Source: Leishmania martiniquensis
Lineage: Eukaryota > Euglenozoa > Kinetoplastea > Trypanosomatida > Trypanosomatidae
Assembly: GCF_017916325.1 (NCBI RefSeq)
Contig: NC_090170.1
Span: 802,001 to 866,000, forward strand
Direction: 5' to 3'
DNA: 64,000 bases
How positions within the stretch are numbered: the stretch's first letter is position 1; each line of letters opens with the position of its first letter. Below are positions 41,020 to 52,500 of this stretch, in pieces. The notes under the pieces were generated by a model that was not told where the DNA came from, made no database searches, and saw nothing but the letters and a program-made list of their open reading frames with translations. Both the position numbers and the translations under genes were made by a program.

Positions 41020-42345
41020 ATGCTGAACTTTGGATACAAGAGCGAGTGGAGCGCGTGTTTGTTGGGTGCGGCAACGTCTGCTGCTTGCTTCTTTATACCC
41101 CGGAAGCTCCTCACAGCTGTCATTCCACTGTGGATTGTGGCGAGCCGCCTGGTGTCACGGGGCTCCGTGAATCACGCGCGCCCTGTGACGGATGCAGACA
41201 CTGCAGACAAACAGGCGCATGCCCGCTTCGTAATGTCGCGCGACATGCCGCTGGCAAAGCGGCCCGTGGCCATCGTGACGGGAACGAACAGCGGAATTGG
41301 CTACTGGACTGCTGTGGGGCTGGCGGCAGAGGGCTACGAGGTCGTGGCGACGTGCCGGTCGGCCGTGCTGGCGCAGCAGACTATTGAGCGGATTCGGCAG
41401 GAGGCGGAGAACCGCCGTCGTGCTCAGCCGCACCGGTACGCGCACTCGCCTGCCTCGGTGCTCGTGGAGGGCCAAGTGCCGCTGGAGTGCGAGGACTTCA
41501 ACAGCGTGCGCACCTTCGCAGAGTGGGTGGTGAAGAAGTACGGGCAGCGAAACGTACAGGTGCTGGTGAATAACGCAGGCTGCATGCGAAAAGACCTGAC
41601 CTTCTCCCGATTTAATCCCAACTTGGAGTTGCTTATTGCCGTCAATTTTCTCGGCCCGCTTCTGCTGACGGAGCTGTTGCTGCCGGTGTTGGAGAAGAAC
41701 GGCGGTCGTGTTGTGTATGTATCCAGCGAGGCCCACCGTGTCCCACAGTCTCTCCTTCTTCCAGGCTGCTTTGGCTTGTGGAAGTCGACTACAGCGTTCT
41801 CGATGTGCAACGGCCTCATTGCAGGAAAGCTGTTCAACGCGTTGAAGGACCTCAATCAGGGTGCTGAGAAATCATGTGGTCCACTTCAGTCTGATTCTGC
41901 GAGGCGCGCCTTCACCCGTTACGGCACTAGCAAGCTACTGAACACCTACCACGCCCACGATATTGCGCGCCGGTACCGAGATACGAAGGATGAGGCACAC
42001 CGTGTCTACGCTTGCTCGCTGCATCCCGGCTGCGTTGCTACCAATTTCTCTCGAGATATGCTAAGCGGCCTTTTGAATACCATTTTTGCTTGGGTTTCGC
42101 TCCTGTTCCTCAAGACTTCAGAGGAGGGTGCGCAGACGACGCTGCACTGCGCCATGTGCCCGCGCGAGGAGCTGGAGCTGGTGTCGCCGTCTGGCGAGAA
42201 ACCGACAAGAAACCCGGATGCGGTGAGCCCATACTTTGTGGAATGCGCGGATCAGACAACGAAACTGCTGCTTGCGTACGGCTGGGACTTGAGTGAGGCC
42301 ACAGCGATTTTGCAGTGGGGTCGGAAGCAGGTCGGCCTCGCCTAA
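41020..42345 (+). CDS. Membrane-anchored short-chain dehydrogenase/reductase, 441 residues
   Basis: NAD(P)-dependent oxidoreductase of the SDR superfamily; substrate unknown. The cofactor motif TGTNSGIG lies at residues 87-94, the structural NNAG at 184-187, the active-site serine at 235-236 in YVSSEA, and the catalytic YxxxK pair at Y301 and K305 in YGTSKLL. One or two hydrophobic segments precede the Rossmann fold (about residues 11-42), suggesting membrane anchoring as in retinol-dehydrogenase-like SDRs. The gap of about 65 residues between Ser and Tyr is some 50 longer than in classical SDRs. The same gap is found in the dehydrogenase at 47096-48550, also with Tyr 301 and Lys 305. The start is the first ATG after the likely acceptor; the ATG at 40954 falls in the dinucleotide repeat. 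Confidence 0.93.
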   Translation: MLNFGYKSEWSACLLGAATSAACFFIPRKLLTAVIPLWIVASRLVSRGSVNHARPVTDADTADKQAHARFVMSRDMPLAKRPVAIVTGTNSGIGYWTAVGLAAEGYEVVATCRSAVLAQQTIERIRQEAENRRRAQPHRYAHSPASVLVEGQVPLECEDFNSVRTFAEWVVKKYGQRNVQVLVNNAGCMRKDLTFSRFNPNLELLIAVNFLGPLLLTELLLPVLEKNGGRVVYVSSEAHRVPQSLLLPGCFGLWKSTTAFSMCNGLIAGKLFNALKDLNQGAEKSCGPLQSDSARRAFTRYGTSKLLNTYHAHDIARRYRDTKDEAHRVYACSLHPGCVATNFSRDMLSGLLNTIFAWVSLLFLKTSEEGAQTTLHCAMCPREELELVSPSGEKPTRNPDAVSPYFVECADQTTKLLLAYGWDLSEATAILQWGRKQVGLA

Positions 42346-43729
42346 GACGTAAGGAGTTGCTGCAAGCGATGAGACGCGTAGCTCACCGTGTCACACACGG
42401 TCAACTGCGCGTGTGGGCGTTTGGTGGGAGCGCCTCTGACATATTATTATCATTTCCTTTACAACTTTGCCTATTGCCGTACAGTGGTGACAGAGTCTGA
42501 TTAGCCACCTTGACATGTTCCTACACTGTGCTCCCCCTCCCCCCCTCTACTGCATCTTTGCTGTGCCTGTGCTTATACCGCGTTCGCGTTGTCGATACTG
42601 CGTCGCTTGCTTTACAGCATCCCTAAAGCAAGTGTAGAGATCAAAACGCCTTCTTTCAGCCTTGGGAATCCACTCTTATGGTGCCGGGGGGGGTTCTCGG
42701 TACATTTCTCTTCCGCTCTTTATTTTCCTCTTATTGTGCTCGAGGCTCTCATTTTCTCTGGTAGACAATCACCCCTCCCCCCTCCCCTCTCTCTCCCTCT
42801 CCTCTTCTACGTGTCCCCTTCCAAGGCCGCTTCTCTCCCCCCATGTGCTCGAACGTTTGCTGGAGGGGCGAGAAAGCCGGTTGAGGCGCGCGATTTCCAA
42901 CTAAGCGTAACTCTTCCTCTCCATTCACTATTTCTAGTGGTGCATATCGTCCGAGCATGCGTAGGACGCGAGGTGCCACAAAACAGAATGGGTCGTGAAA
43001 AAAAAAGAGCAAAGCATGCCTCTCTTGCACTGGCGTCGGTCTCACACTGTCCACAGCATTATCGCCGATCAGCGACTTTCGAAGCGCCAGTGGAGTGCCC
43101 TCGCTTCTAAGCTATATTTTGACACATTCCTGCGTGTCGCAAAATGTCATCGCCGCATATATGCCTACATGCCCATCAACCCCCCTCACACGGCGCGACC
43201 GTACATTTCACCCCTCTGGCCCCGATAGCCGTCCCTTCTCTGCCCCCTCTTCTCCTCCTCTCCCTCGACTTCAACGTGCGCCTTTCGCGCGCACTCTTAC
43301 ATCTCCCTTGCCCCCTTCAGCTGCCCGCGCGTACGCAAGCGAGTGAGAAGGGTGCTTGCCGCGGTGACATTGACTTCTGTTTCCTTCCGAGGTAAAGGTA
43401 CATTCAATGCCTTATCCTCTCCAAGCATACACACACACACACACACACGCATACACGCCTTGTAAGCGGAGGACTGCTAAGGTTGAAGGATATTGAACTC
43501 TTGTCTCTCAAGCCGTGCTTGCCTTCCTTTTTTCGAAGGCTTTCCTTTGCTGAAGAGATCAGAAAGAAGACCTGAGAGGCCAAAGGGAGCAGCTTTCCTC
43601 TTCTTGCTAGCATCGTGTTCAAATCTGCTCACACACGCTTCCCCTTCTCTTCAATTGTACGTGCCGATTTCTCTCTTACCGACGTGGTGCTGAAGGGCGT
43701 CACTCTTCACATTTGCATGGACACGCGCA
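42346..43729. other. Intergenic region upstream of adenine aminohydrolase
   Basis: No supported gene. CT-rich tracts (42530-42550, 42770-42840, 43230-43320), a CA repeat at 43429-43448 and a final tract near 43640-43680. The open frames are low-complexity. Confidence 0.65.
43429..43448. repeat. CA dinucleotide repeat
   Basis: Uninterrupted alternating AC/CA of about 20 bases, about 280 bases upstream of the adenine aminohydrolase start. Confidence 0.9.
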
Positions 43730-44818
43730 ATGATGGCGGCGGATGCGGCTCTTCTTGAGCATCTCATCGAGGCTTTGCCCAAGGCAGAGCTGCACGTGCA
43801 CATTGAGGGAACGCTGAGTCCAGAACTGCTTTTTGAGCTGGCAAAGAAGAATGGGGTGCAGACTCCGTACAAGACAGTGGAGGAGGTTCGTGCAGCCTAT
43901 AGCTTCGCTGATCTGCAGTCGTTTCTCGACCTCTATTATGAAGGCATGTCTGTCCTCATCACCGAGGACGACTTTGCTGATCTAGCGTACGCCTATACGC
44001 GCATGATGCACGATAGCCGCATCTGTCACGCTGAGCCCTTTTTCGACCCTCAGGGCCACCTCAGCCGAGGCATTACGTTTCGCGTGCTCTACGATGGGCT
44101 GATGAAGGGATTTCGCCGCGGCGAGGCCGAGTTCGGAGTCAGTATAGCACTCATCTTCAGTTTCCTTCGCCATCTCTCCGAGGAGGAGTGCCTTGCGCTC
44201 GTGCGCGATGACAATCACCCTGATAATGGCCAGTACATCCGTGAGTTGTTTGCAGCGAAGGCGTTTGTGGCGGTGGGTCTGGACTCTTCAGAAGTGGGCC
44301 ACCCTCCGGAAAAGTTCGCGCGGCTCTACCGCTACTGCCGAGACGAGCTGAAGGTACCATTCCTTGTGGCGCACGCGGGCGAGGAAGGGCCACCAGGTTA
44401 CATGCAGGACGCAGTGAATATGCTGACGGTGGACCGCATCGATCACGGTGTGGCCGCCCGTCTTGACCTGGCGCTGTGCAAGGACTTGCGTGAGAAGCGA
44501 GTCCCGTTGACAGTGTGCCCGACGTCGAACGTAGCCCTCAAGGTCTTTAAGGATCGTGCGACATGCGGTGCGGTGGTGATGGATCTCATTTTAGAAGAGG
44601 GGCTTTGCGTCACCATCAACTCGGATGATCCCGCATACTTTGGCGGCGATGTGCGAGAGAGTTTCCGGATTCTCGCCGAGTCGGGCCGACTCACTCCATC
44701 CACGCTAAAGCAGCTCGTGCTCAATTCGTTTCAAAGCAGCTTCATCACCGAAGAGCGCAAGCGCGCGTACGAGGAGAGGGTGGAGAAGGTGTTCAAAGAT
44801 GTGTGCGGGGCCGCGTGA
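43730..44818 (+). CDS. AAH: Adenine aminohydrolase (adenine deaminase)
   Basis: Zn-dependent hydrolytic deaminase of the adenosine/AMP deaminase superfamily that converts adenine to hypoxanthine and feeds purine salvage. 362 residues. Metal and catalytic positions are all present: H22-V-H24 in LHVHIEGTL, H215 and E218 in HAGEEGPP, D238-H239 in RIDHGV, and the N297-S-D299-D300 motif in NSDDPAYFGG. The signature EEGPPGY followed by an RIDHGV helix is that of fungal-type adenine deaminases and not of adenosine deaminases, and Leishmania is known to have an adenine aminohydrolase. Two consecutive ATGs (43730 and 43733) could start translation. An upstream ATG in another frame (43717) overlaps the start. 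The gene sits between two similar dehydrogenases with no obvious metabolic link. Confidence 0.92.
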   Translation: MMAADAALLEHLIEALPKAELHVHIEGTLSPELLFELAKKNGVQTPYKTVEEVRAAYSFADLQSFLDLYYEGMSVLITEDDFADLAYAYTRMMHDSRICHAEPFFDPQGHLSRGITFRVLYDGLMKGFRRGEAEFGVSIALIFSFLRHLSEEECLALVRDDNHPDNGQYIRELFAAKAFVAVGLDSSEVGHPPEKFARLYRYCRDELKVPFLVAHAGEEGPPGYMQDAVNMLTVDRIDHGVAARLDLALCKDLREKRVPLTVCPTSNVALKVFKDRATCGAVVMDLILEEGLCVTINSDDPAYFGGDVRESFRILAESGRLTPSTLKQLVLNSFQSSFITEERKRAYEERVEKVFKDVCGAA

Positions 44819-47095
44819 GCTACGAATGGCGAAGCAAGCAGTGCTGGTGAGGAGGTCGCTGTGTGCGTCGCATTTTTCATTCTTTGAGCAGCTTTCTCGA
44901 ACGCCTCCGTCTTTTCAATATCTCATCGCACGTATGTGACTGTCGCTTCTGCCGGGGCTATTCACGCACGCACGATACGTGTTCGAGTGAAAGCGCCGCT
45001 GCGCCTCGCTTTTCTTTCTGCTTTCTCCACCTTCTCACGATGGACTCACCCTCCGGTCGTTCTCATTTTTTCGCCTACTCGCGCCATGGACGTGGTGGCC
45101 TTTCGCTCCCTTTTTCGTTTGGTTCGCACACCATTTTCATTTTTTCTTTCGCAATGGGGCAGAAGCGAAAAGCAGGAAAAAAGAATGGGTAACATATGGG
45201 CGAATCTCATTGCCCACGTGCGCCCTTCATCTATTCCTTTCTTTTCCCCCTTTTCCCGTCTGCGTGTGCTTTCCGGTTCTCCCTGATAATGCGTCGATGT
45301 TTGAGATGCATCAGTGAAGCAAGAAAAAAAGTGAAGGGGCAAGGGCCTTGTTGCATTCACACTCAGTCTCTCTCTCTCTCTCGCTGTTGGTATGTGGACC
45401 TCCGATTCATTTCTTCCGCTTGCAGAAGCTCTTTCTACACACATGCATATACATATATATGTATATGCATGTATATATGTATATACATAAGTATCGCTCT
45501 TTCACCCCTCTTTTTCCCTTTTGTTTGTATGGCGCACATGCTGCGACAGAGGCAAGGTGACGGACGCACGAACGCTAGTAGATGAAAATTGTGGCGCGCT
45601 TGCTAAGTTGCTCAAGGACACAGAAAAGCGCTGACGTCAAAGTGAAAAGAAAGACGCAAAAAAAAAAAGGACGGCGCTGAGGCCACGCTGTTACTGTGTG
45701 TCAGTGGTCGCCTCTTTCGCGCAATGCTCTTGGGTGACAGCTGGCAGTGCGGTTACTCTGATCGCGTGTGTCTCCTTTCAGCCCTCTCACTTTAGTCTTG
45801 CTGCCGCGCCCGTCGTGATATGTTTTTTTGCTTCTTCCTCCTAACGGAATGCGGGCACCTCTGAGTACGTGTGTACGTCTACAGATGTGCTTGCGTGATG
45901 GCCAAGCCAAGTTGACGCTTTTCCATTAAATTGGGGATGGGGGCTGGTGTGGAACGCGCAGGCACCCACGCAGCGCTCGATCTATTCGCGTGTTCCCCCC
46001 CCCCCCCAGCCGTCATCTAATTCTTCAGGCATTGCCGCCACTGTACTACCCATTCCCGACGAACCTGTCATCTCTTTTTTCCTTTCTGCCAGCAACCCGC
46101 CGTCACGCACGATGCGATCCCTCTTGGCCTCGAGCCCTTGAGCAGTTCTGCGCCTGTGGCAAACACTTATCGGGGAGAAGGTTAATATGAAGAGCGTTGC
46201 AAGAGAAAAAAAATGGAATGCAGAATGGAGGCTGGAGGACGCGCGGTATGGTCTTTGTACTCAGCGTGTAAAGAAACGGAGGCGGTACAGGATAGGCAAG
46301 ACGGTAACACTTTTTTCGTTGCCTGAGGCTGTTGCGTTTCTGAGTGCGCGGCGCACAGAACGAAAAGAAAGAGCATCGCTAGAGGGCGTTGGGCCACTTT
46401 GCCCCAGGCACACACACTGCCGCGACTAAGAACGCTATTGGAACGTCGCTCAAGCCCCTCTTGGGGCCTCTGCTGAGTAACTGTCGGGCTCGTGTGCATT
46501 CTTTTGTTTTCCCTTTGCGGGGCAGCGTTGCGCGGAAGCGCTATGAGCTAAAGGCGAAGGGAACATGCAAAGCTGAAGAGTGCATGGCATCTTGTCAGTG
46601 CAGGAACTCGCTTGGTAACAGCCGTCACCCTCCTCCCCTCCCTCTCTCGCACATCCCTCCTTTTCCTTTGTCTCTCTCCTTTGCCGCTTTTCGGGTTGCG
46701 TCTCTCCTGCGGCGTCTCCCTCGCCGCTCATCTTCCTTTCATTGTTGCTCTTCCCCTTTCCGACGGTCTAGCAGAATATGAACGGGCCGCCTTCAATGGT
46801 CACATCGACAGTAGCAGCATAGGCGACACAGACACGCATCACCACACTGACTCCCTTCTCACTCGCTTTACACTGCATGCGAGGATATGGGCGTGCCTAT
46901 CATCGAAGCTCTTTCCAATCGGCACGACCGAGCTTGCATCGTTAGGTTCCTTCTCAGCCTTATTATCCATTTCCTTTTTATTTTTGTGTGCTATTCTCAT
47001 CTTGAGGCGCTCTACGCCGCATAGTTTTCCCCTCTCTTCGCACTCTTGCGCTTGTGGTGCAGAGATGGTGAAGGACTCACACGGTCAAGGCAAGA
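44819..47095. other. Intergenic region (2.3 kb) between adenine aminohydrolase and second dehydrogenase
   Basis: No supported gene. CT-rich tracts (45365-45385, 46620-46760), a TA-rich palindrome at 45441-45472 followed by further TA-rich sequence, a run of C near 46001-46013 and an A run near 45658-45668. A CT/T-rich tract leads to AG at 47061-47062, a likely acceptor for the next gene. Confidence 0.65.
45441..45472. repeat. Perfect 32-bp palindrome, AT-rich
   Basis: The 16 bases acatgcatatacatat are followed directly by their exact reverse complement, centred between 45456 and 45457, inside a longer TA/CA alternating block. It could form a cruciform in DNA or a hairpin in the mRNA. No loop. 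Confidence 0.95.
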
Positions 47096-48550
47096 ATGTT
47101 TCATCTTTTCGCGTCCGAGGTGGCGGCGTTTTCTTTGATGGTGCTGTTCGTTCTCGTGTATGGGGTCTTCTACTTCTTCAAGATTGGCTGGGCTCGAGAG
47201 CTGAATGCGGCTGACATCATCGTCCTTCTCTGCAGCTGCATCCTCGCATGCCGCGCAGCGGCCAAGGGTAAGATGTGCCAGTGGCCCCCCGGTGTGGACT
47301 TCACAGGCCGTGTGGCTCTTGTTGTAGGGGCCACCTCTGGTGTCGGCTATAGCACGGCGATGCAGCTTGCAGAGCACGGATGGACCGTGGTGCTTGCGGC
47401 GCGCAAAGTTGATCGACTGCTTCACTCGAAAAAGGCTATAGAGCGCCGCTTGCAGAAATCCAACGCGAGGGGCTCGGTGAAGGTACTCGGTACCGTCGAC
47501 CTGCGATCGGATGCGTCGATCCGCGCCTACGTGAAAGAACTGGTGGCGGTCAAGACGCAGCTGCCGGTGGCTCTCCTCGTCATGGCGGCTGGTGCGATGC
47601 ACCGGCATCTGCACTTTGTCGGCGAGGTGGACGAGTTGAAGAAAGGCAGGGTATCCGTCGCTGCATCGTCCGCGGCGTGGTGCTCGATGGAGTGTATGAT
47701 AGCGGCGAACGCAGTGGGCCCGTATTTATTCACCCAGCTGATGCTCCCTTTGTTGGATGAAACGGCAGAAAAGACGTCAGTCACGTCGCGCATCGTGAAT
47801 GTGGCGTCGAGCTGCCACACCTTCCTTGGCCCTGGCCGCCAAACTCGCTACAATCCTATCGAGATGATCCATGGGCTCGACGAGCGGGCCGCCGAAGTGC
47901 TCGCTGAAGACGACCATGATGAGGAGAAGGGTGACAAGCCTGTGCGTGGCCCTTATTACCTTCGAGACTTTAGCTGGGCCAGTTTTGTCGGTTATTATGG
48001 CCTTTCCAAACTGTGCGTCATGTGGAATACGCGACTCCTGGCGCGGCAGGTCGCGACGATGCGCTTCGTCGAAAAAACTGCGGCGAAGACGTCCGCTTTG
48101 CGCAAGCCCGCCGCAAACCGCACTGCTGCAGACCCTGCTCAGAACCTTGCGGCAACCCTCGAGACAAGCCGGCGGGACCAACTCAAGATCTATGTCGCCT
48201 GCACGCACCCCGGCATCATCACCACCTACCTCTACCGCGACATCTTCGCTCCATGGGTGCTCGACTACTTCCTCTACTACCCTTCTTTGGTCTTTGGGAA
48301 GACGTGGTTCGAGTCTGCGCAGTCGACGCTCAAGGCGGCGGTGGAGGACACGGATATGGTACAAGGCGGCTACTACCTCTGCAGTGGGGAATACGGTCCG
48401 GAAAGTGGTGTTAACTGCGTCTCGGCAGACGCTCGCAGCCCGACATATATAGAGGAGTACAACAAGTGGCTGATGGCACGCGTAGTGCCCGCGCTGAAGC
48501 CGCAGACCGGCGCGGCCGCGAAGAAGCCAGACGAAGCGGTTCCACAATAA
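47096..48550 (+). CDS. Membrane-anchored short-chain dehydrogenase/reductase, 484 residues
   Basis: SDR-superfamily oxidoreductase. Two hydrophobic segments (about residues 9-30 and 39-54) precede the cofactor motif GATSGVG at 78-84. The active-site serines are S238-S239 in VNVASSC and the catalytic pair is Y301 and K305 in YYGLSKLC. The NNAG motif is replaced by a divergent segment (VMAAGAMHR near 163-171). About 60 residues separate Ser and Tyr, including an acidic stretch, and a charged linker with Ala/Lys follows around 325-355. The late hydrophobic stretch near 381-400 may also touch membrane. It shares architecture with the dehydrogenase at 41020-42345, suggesting distant paralogy or the same subfamily. 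The start at 47096 is supported by the hydrophobic N terminus. An ATG in another frame at 47065 lies between the likely splice site and this start. Confidence 0.9.
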   Translation: MFHLFASEVAAFSLMVLFVLVYGVFYFFKIGWARELNAADIIVLLCSCILACRAAAKGKMCQWPPGVDFTGRVALVVGATSGVGYSTAMQLAEHGWTVVLAARKVDRLLHSKKAIERRLQKSNARGSVKVLGTVDLRSDASIRAYVKELVAVKTQLPVALLVMAAGAMHRHLHFVGEVDELKKGRVSVAASSAAWCSMECMIAANAVGPYLFTQLMLPLLDETAEKTSVTSRIVNVASSCHTFLGPGRQTRYNPIEMIHGLDERAAEVLAEDDHDEEKGDKPVRGPYYLRDFSWASFVGYYGLSKLCVMWNTRLLARQVATMRFVEKTAAKTSALRKPAANRTAADPAQNLAATLETSRRDQLKIYVACTHPGIITTYLYRDIFAPWVLDYFLYYPSLVFGKTWFESAQSTLKAAVEDTDMVQGGYYLCSGEYGPESGVNCVSADARSPTYIEEYNKWLMARVVPALKPQTGAAAKKPDEAVPQ

Positions 48551-49595
48551 GCAGCAAGCTCCCCCCCATACGCACACACACACACTAAACGAAAAGTACA
48601 GGCTGTGAGCAGGCTGCCGTAGGGTACGGCAACTCTTCCATGCTGAAACTTGTTCCTATCCCTGTCGCATAGAAGCCAGTGCGCTAGGGCGGGCGTGGCA
48701 ATGCAGATCAGTCGAGGGAGCACAAAGACGTCTTGGGATCAGTTGCTGGTGTTGATGAGCTACGACTGCCCTTGCCGATCATGCGTGGGAGGGTGTCGCG
48801 ACGTACCAAAAGGTGAAAGGGGCCGAAATGGGAGCTCGAGAGGGGCGAGGGGAGGCGAGCGTAACGTGTATGTGTGTGCGCACGTACTTCGCATTTAGAG
48901 AGTGAGTGATAGATGTGTGAGTACCCAGTCCAGCGCCTCTTTTCATGTGCTGTTGTGCGGCGCGCTTGCCGTGAATCAAGCCTCCAGCCCTCTGCTATCA
49001 ACAGAAGAGGAGGAGAGGGAGGGGAACGCCCCCACCGAAGGAAGGCCAAATGAATGACCGTCGCCTGAAAACTGAGGTGGAGAGGACGGCATCAGAAAAT
49101 GTGCTGTCTCCCCATACTCGCTCCGACTGGCTGGCAGTGAGGTGACACGGGCCGCCGCTGCAGCGGCCCTGCCGTACGGGATGCGTGCGAGCGTGTGAGC
49201 ACTGCGACTCTGCTTCATCGCTTCTCTGCCCGCCTTGCTGCCTCCTCATGCACTGTGCGTCTCACCTTTTGTGAGGGAAACGAAAAACAAATATCAGATG
49301 CAGCGTCTGGCGGTCAACGGGCCCACTCGCGTACTCGAACAGCGGCGCATATGCCTGCAGCTCTTCCCTGCCGATATTCCTGCGGCCTCGGACAGGACGA
49401 CACGAGCACTCTCGATCGAGATGCCACCGCCCCCCTTTTCTATTTCCTTCTCTCTCTCCGGGTTACCGCTGCTGCCCATCACCATCGCGTGCCTCTACGT
49501 GCGCGCGTTGCGATGCTTTATTTATCGTGTGCACGATCTCTCGCTGCTTCAACCCTTGTGCACCCCAGTCGAGTCTTCGGTTCTCTTCCCTTCTC
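48551..49595. other. Intergenic region upstream of the 1070-residue protein
   Basis: No supported gene. The tract ending in AG at 49567-49568 is a plausible splice acceptor, which would give a 27-nt leader before ATG 49596. Confidence 0.6.
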
Positions 49596-52500
49596 ATGCC
49601 TCCTCCGGTATCCACGGCGCAGGCTGGGGCTGGGCAAGGGGCGGCTCTCACTATGTCCCCACCAGCAAAGGCGACCACGCTCGCATTCCCTAACGTGAGC
49701 ATTCCGTTGCTACCCCCTGGCCATGCACTGCCGAGCTCTACGGCAGACATGGAGGCATCTACAGCCGTGTACTTCCGCGAAGGGCACACTCCTTATGGAA
49801 AGCGTCATCGCTCTGCTATCACCAATGAGGCATGCGCGCCGGCCGTTTCCGCCGTGTTGGAAATTGTGAGTGCCGAGGAAGACGACCGTGCGGCCGTGGG
49901 CGATACCGATGGAGGCAGTGCTCTCCTAGGCGCTCCCCCGTCGCAGCTCAGCGCATCTGCGGCTGTGGAGGATGCTGCCACAGCGCGGTACCTTGCTGAG
50001 CTCTTCAACGAGCCGGCAAGGTGTGAGCAGGACGTGTACCGGCTGGTGAATGTGGCGCACTGCCGGCGCGTCCTCGCGGAGGAAGAAGAGGAGTTTAGGA
50101 GGGCCGTCTTGTTGCATCCGCCAAGAGGATCATTGTTGGAAGGCGCCGAGGTCGCCACCGCAAGGGCGAAGAGAGTGGACGAGTTCAATTCGTGCCTGAC
50201 AGTTGGCCAGCATCGGCGCTACCGCGGGCTCGTACTTGAGTGGCTTCGACACCAGCCCTCCCCGTCAGCGCCGCCGAACTCTGCGGAGGTGTTGAAAGTG
50301 GTTCAGCAGGAGCAACGGCTGTTCCTCGAGGCTCTGCGGCGAGAGGCGGTGTCCCACGTGGTGCAGCTCTCGCCCGATCATCACACAACAACGTACGCGC
50401 GTCTCGGCAGCGCGCTGACTAGCTTTGCACAGTATCGTCGCGTGCGGCACATGCGGCAGCGACTCGTTTCCTTCCTCGATGATGCCAAGACGAAGGAGAG
50501 CGAGGGGCTGCTACTGTTGGGTAGCGCCCCAGAGTCGAGCGCTTCCGCGGCTTCAGATGCCGCCGAGGACGACCGGGGCCGGGGAAACTTGGCTTACGGC
50601 GCTATGGATGAAGCTCAGCGAGATGCTTTGCAGGGGGCGACACCACTGCAGCTCTTTCAGAGACGCTTTCCGAGTCTACGCGTCCTTCAGTGGCATATGG
50701 TGAAGCTGTACAATGCCCAGCAGAATGGTGTCGCTTCCCCCTTCCCGAATCCGCAAATTCGAAGCCTCACAGTGGCACCGTCTGCCGGCAGCGGTGCCGC
50801 TGGCGTTAGCCCGCACAACCGCTCCTTCGAGGCAGACAACGCGCTCAAGGTTTCTTCCGCTGCCGCAGCACACCCGCCCTCTGTTACTGTGTTGCACGGA
50901 TCGACATCCCTGTTGCTTGCGTCTCTGCCGCAGCACAGACTAGACGACAATGGTGATGAGTCAGACGCAGGGGACGGCGGAAGAGTCTCTGACAATCACG
51001 GTAGCAGCGACAGGACAGCTCCCCCTGCTGCTCCTGCCTTCGCGGCTCATCTGTATGTTGATGCTGCTGCTGCTGCGAGTCTCACGCCGCTGTCCACGGC
51101 AGCACTGCATGCGTACGTTGCTCACCAACTCCTTCCACGCCTTGGCTGGCAAGTGTCGAAGTACCAAGGCAAGGGGGGAGAGGCCAGTGCTGACGGAGGC
51201 AGTACAGACTTAGTCGCTTCGGTGTCTCTGTCTATATCTTTTGAGGCGATGCTCAAGCTGTTTGCTGCGCACGTTGACACCGAGGAGCCTCGCACGTCTT
51301 TTCGGATTCCCATCTGTGCTCGAGTGACGCGCAGGCCTGAATCGAGTCGCAGCGACAGTGTTACGCCTGCTCGCGGGGCTTACCACGCGCACGTGGTCGT
51401 CGGCGCGCCGGTCCCTAATGTGGCAGAAAGTCGACACAGCATTCAGGTAGCCGCCGCGGAGTATCTGATCTACCGTGCCGCACAGAGTGAACGGCCGAGG
51501 AGCGACGCTGGAAACCAACCGAGCACCTTCACGGAGACGGGAAAAGCGGCTCCTAGTGCTGCCACTGTGTACCTCTCACGCAGCACCGGTGTCTCACGGG
51601 ACATCAAGGCGAGACAGGCAACTGCGCAGCCAATGATGGATGGGGCGAGCGGCAATGCCATGAGCACCACTGCGGAAGGCTTGCTGGACCCACAAGAACC
51701 TCCCTCTGAGGCCGCTCCTCCTCTTGTCTTTCACGTTGCAGCGCCTGTTGCCGCGGCTCCTTCGTCGGCACCTGAAAATGAGCCGCTGCAAACAGCCTCA
51801 TCCGTGATCATCATGGCAAAGATGGAGCACCTCAACGTCACTTCCGCCGTCAGACCCCACGCACGCTCGCCATCGCCAAAGGCGTCGCCGTCCGCCGCTA
51901 GCTCCGAGTTCGCCGTGGCGTCGCTAGCGGAGACTGCAACCCCGTGCCGCTGGTTGCTAGAGATGCTGTCCCCTCGGGAGATGCTGCAGTTGGACTTACT
52001 GTTTGCGTGCTTTCCCACCGCAACGGTGCTCCTGCACCGCGTGCAATTCGCGGAAAAAGCGCACAGGGACGAGCCAGCGGGGCAGCAGGGCAAGAAGGAG
52101 GCGGAGCAGGGGTGCCCTTGCATGGAGGTCTTGACTGTCGAGCGGCTGACTTTCCAGTCATGGTGCTTCAGTCGTCGGCATTTGCAGAAGCGACCGGCAG
52201 AGTCGCTCATCACGATGCCGTCACCCGCCGAGGTGCTTGCTACCCACTCGTGGGACCTGCTCTACGACACACTCGCGTGGCTACTCGACACCACGGCTCG
52301 ACGCGTAGCCTACGCGCTCGAATCGGAGGAGGGGCGCGGCGAGGTATCAGCCGAGGCCCCCACTGACGCAGCTGGGGAGCGCTACATGTACTTGATCATG
52401 AGCAACCACGCGAACCTAGTAAACACGAGTGCGAGTACCAAACTGTACACAAAAAGGCGTCCTGAGAACGCCCAAGAGTCGGAAGACACGACAGCTGTTA

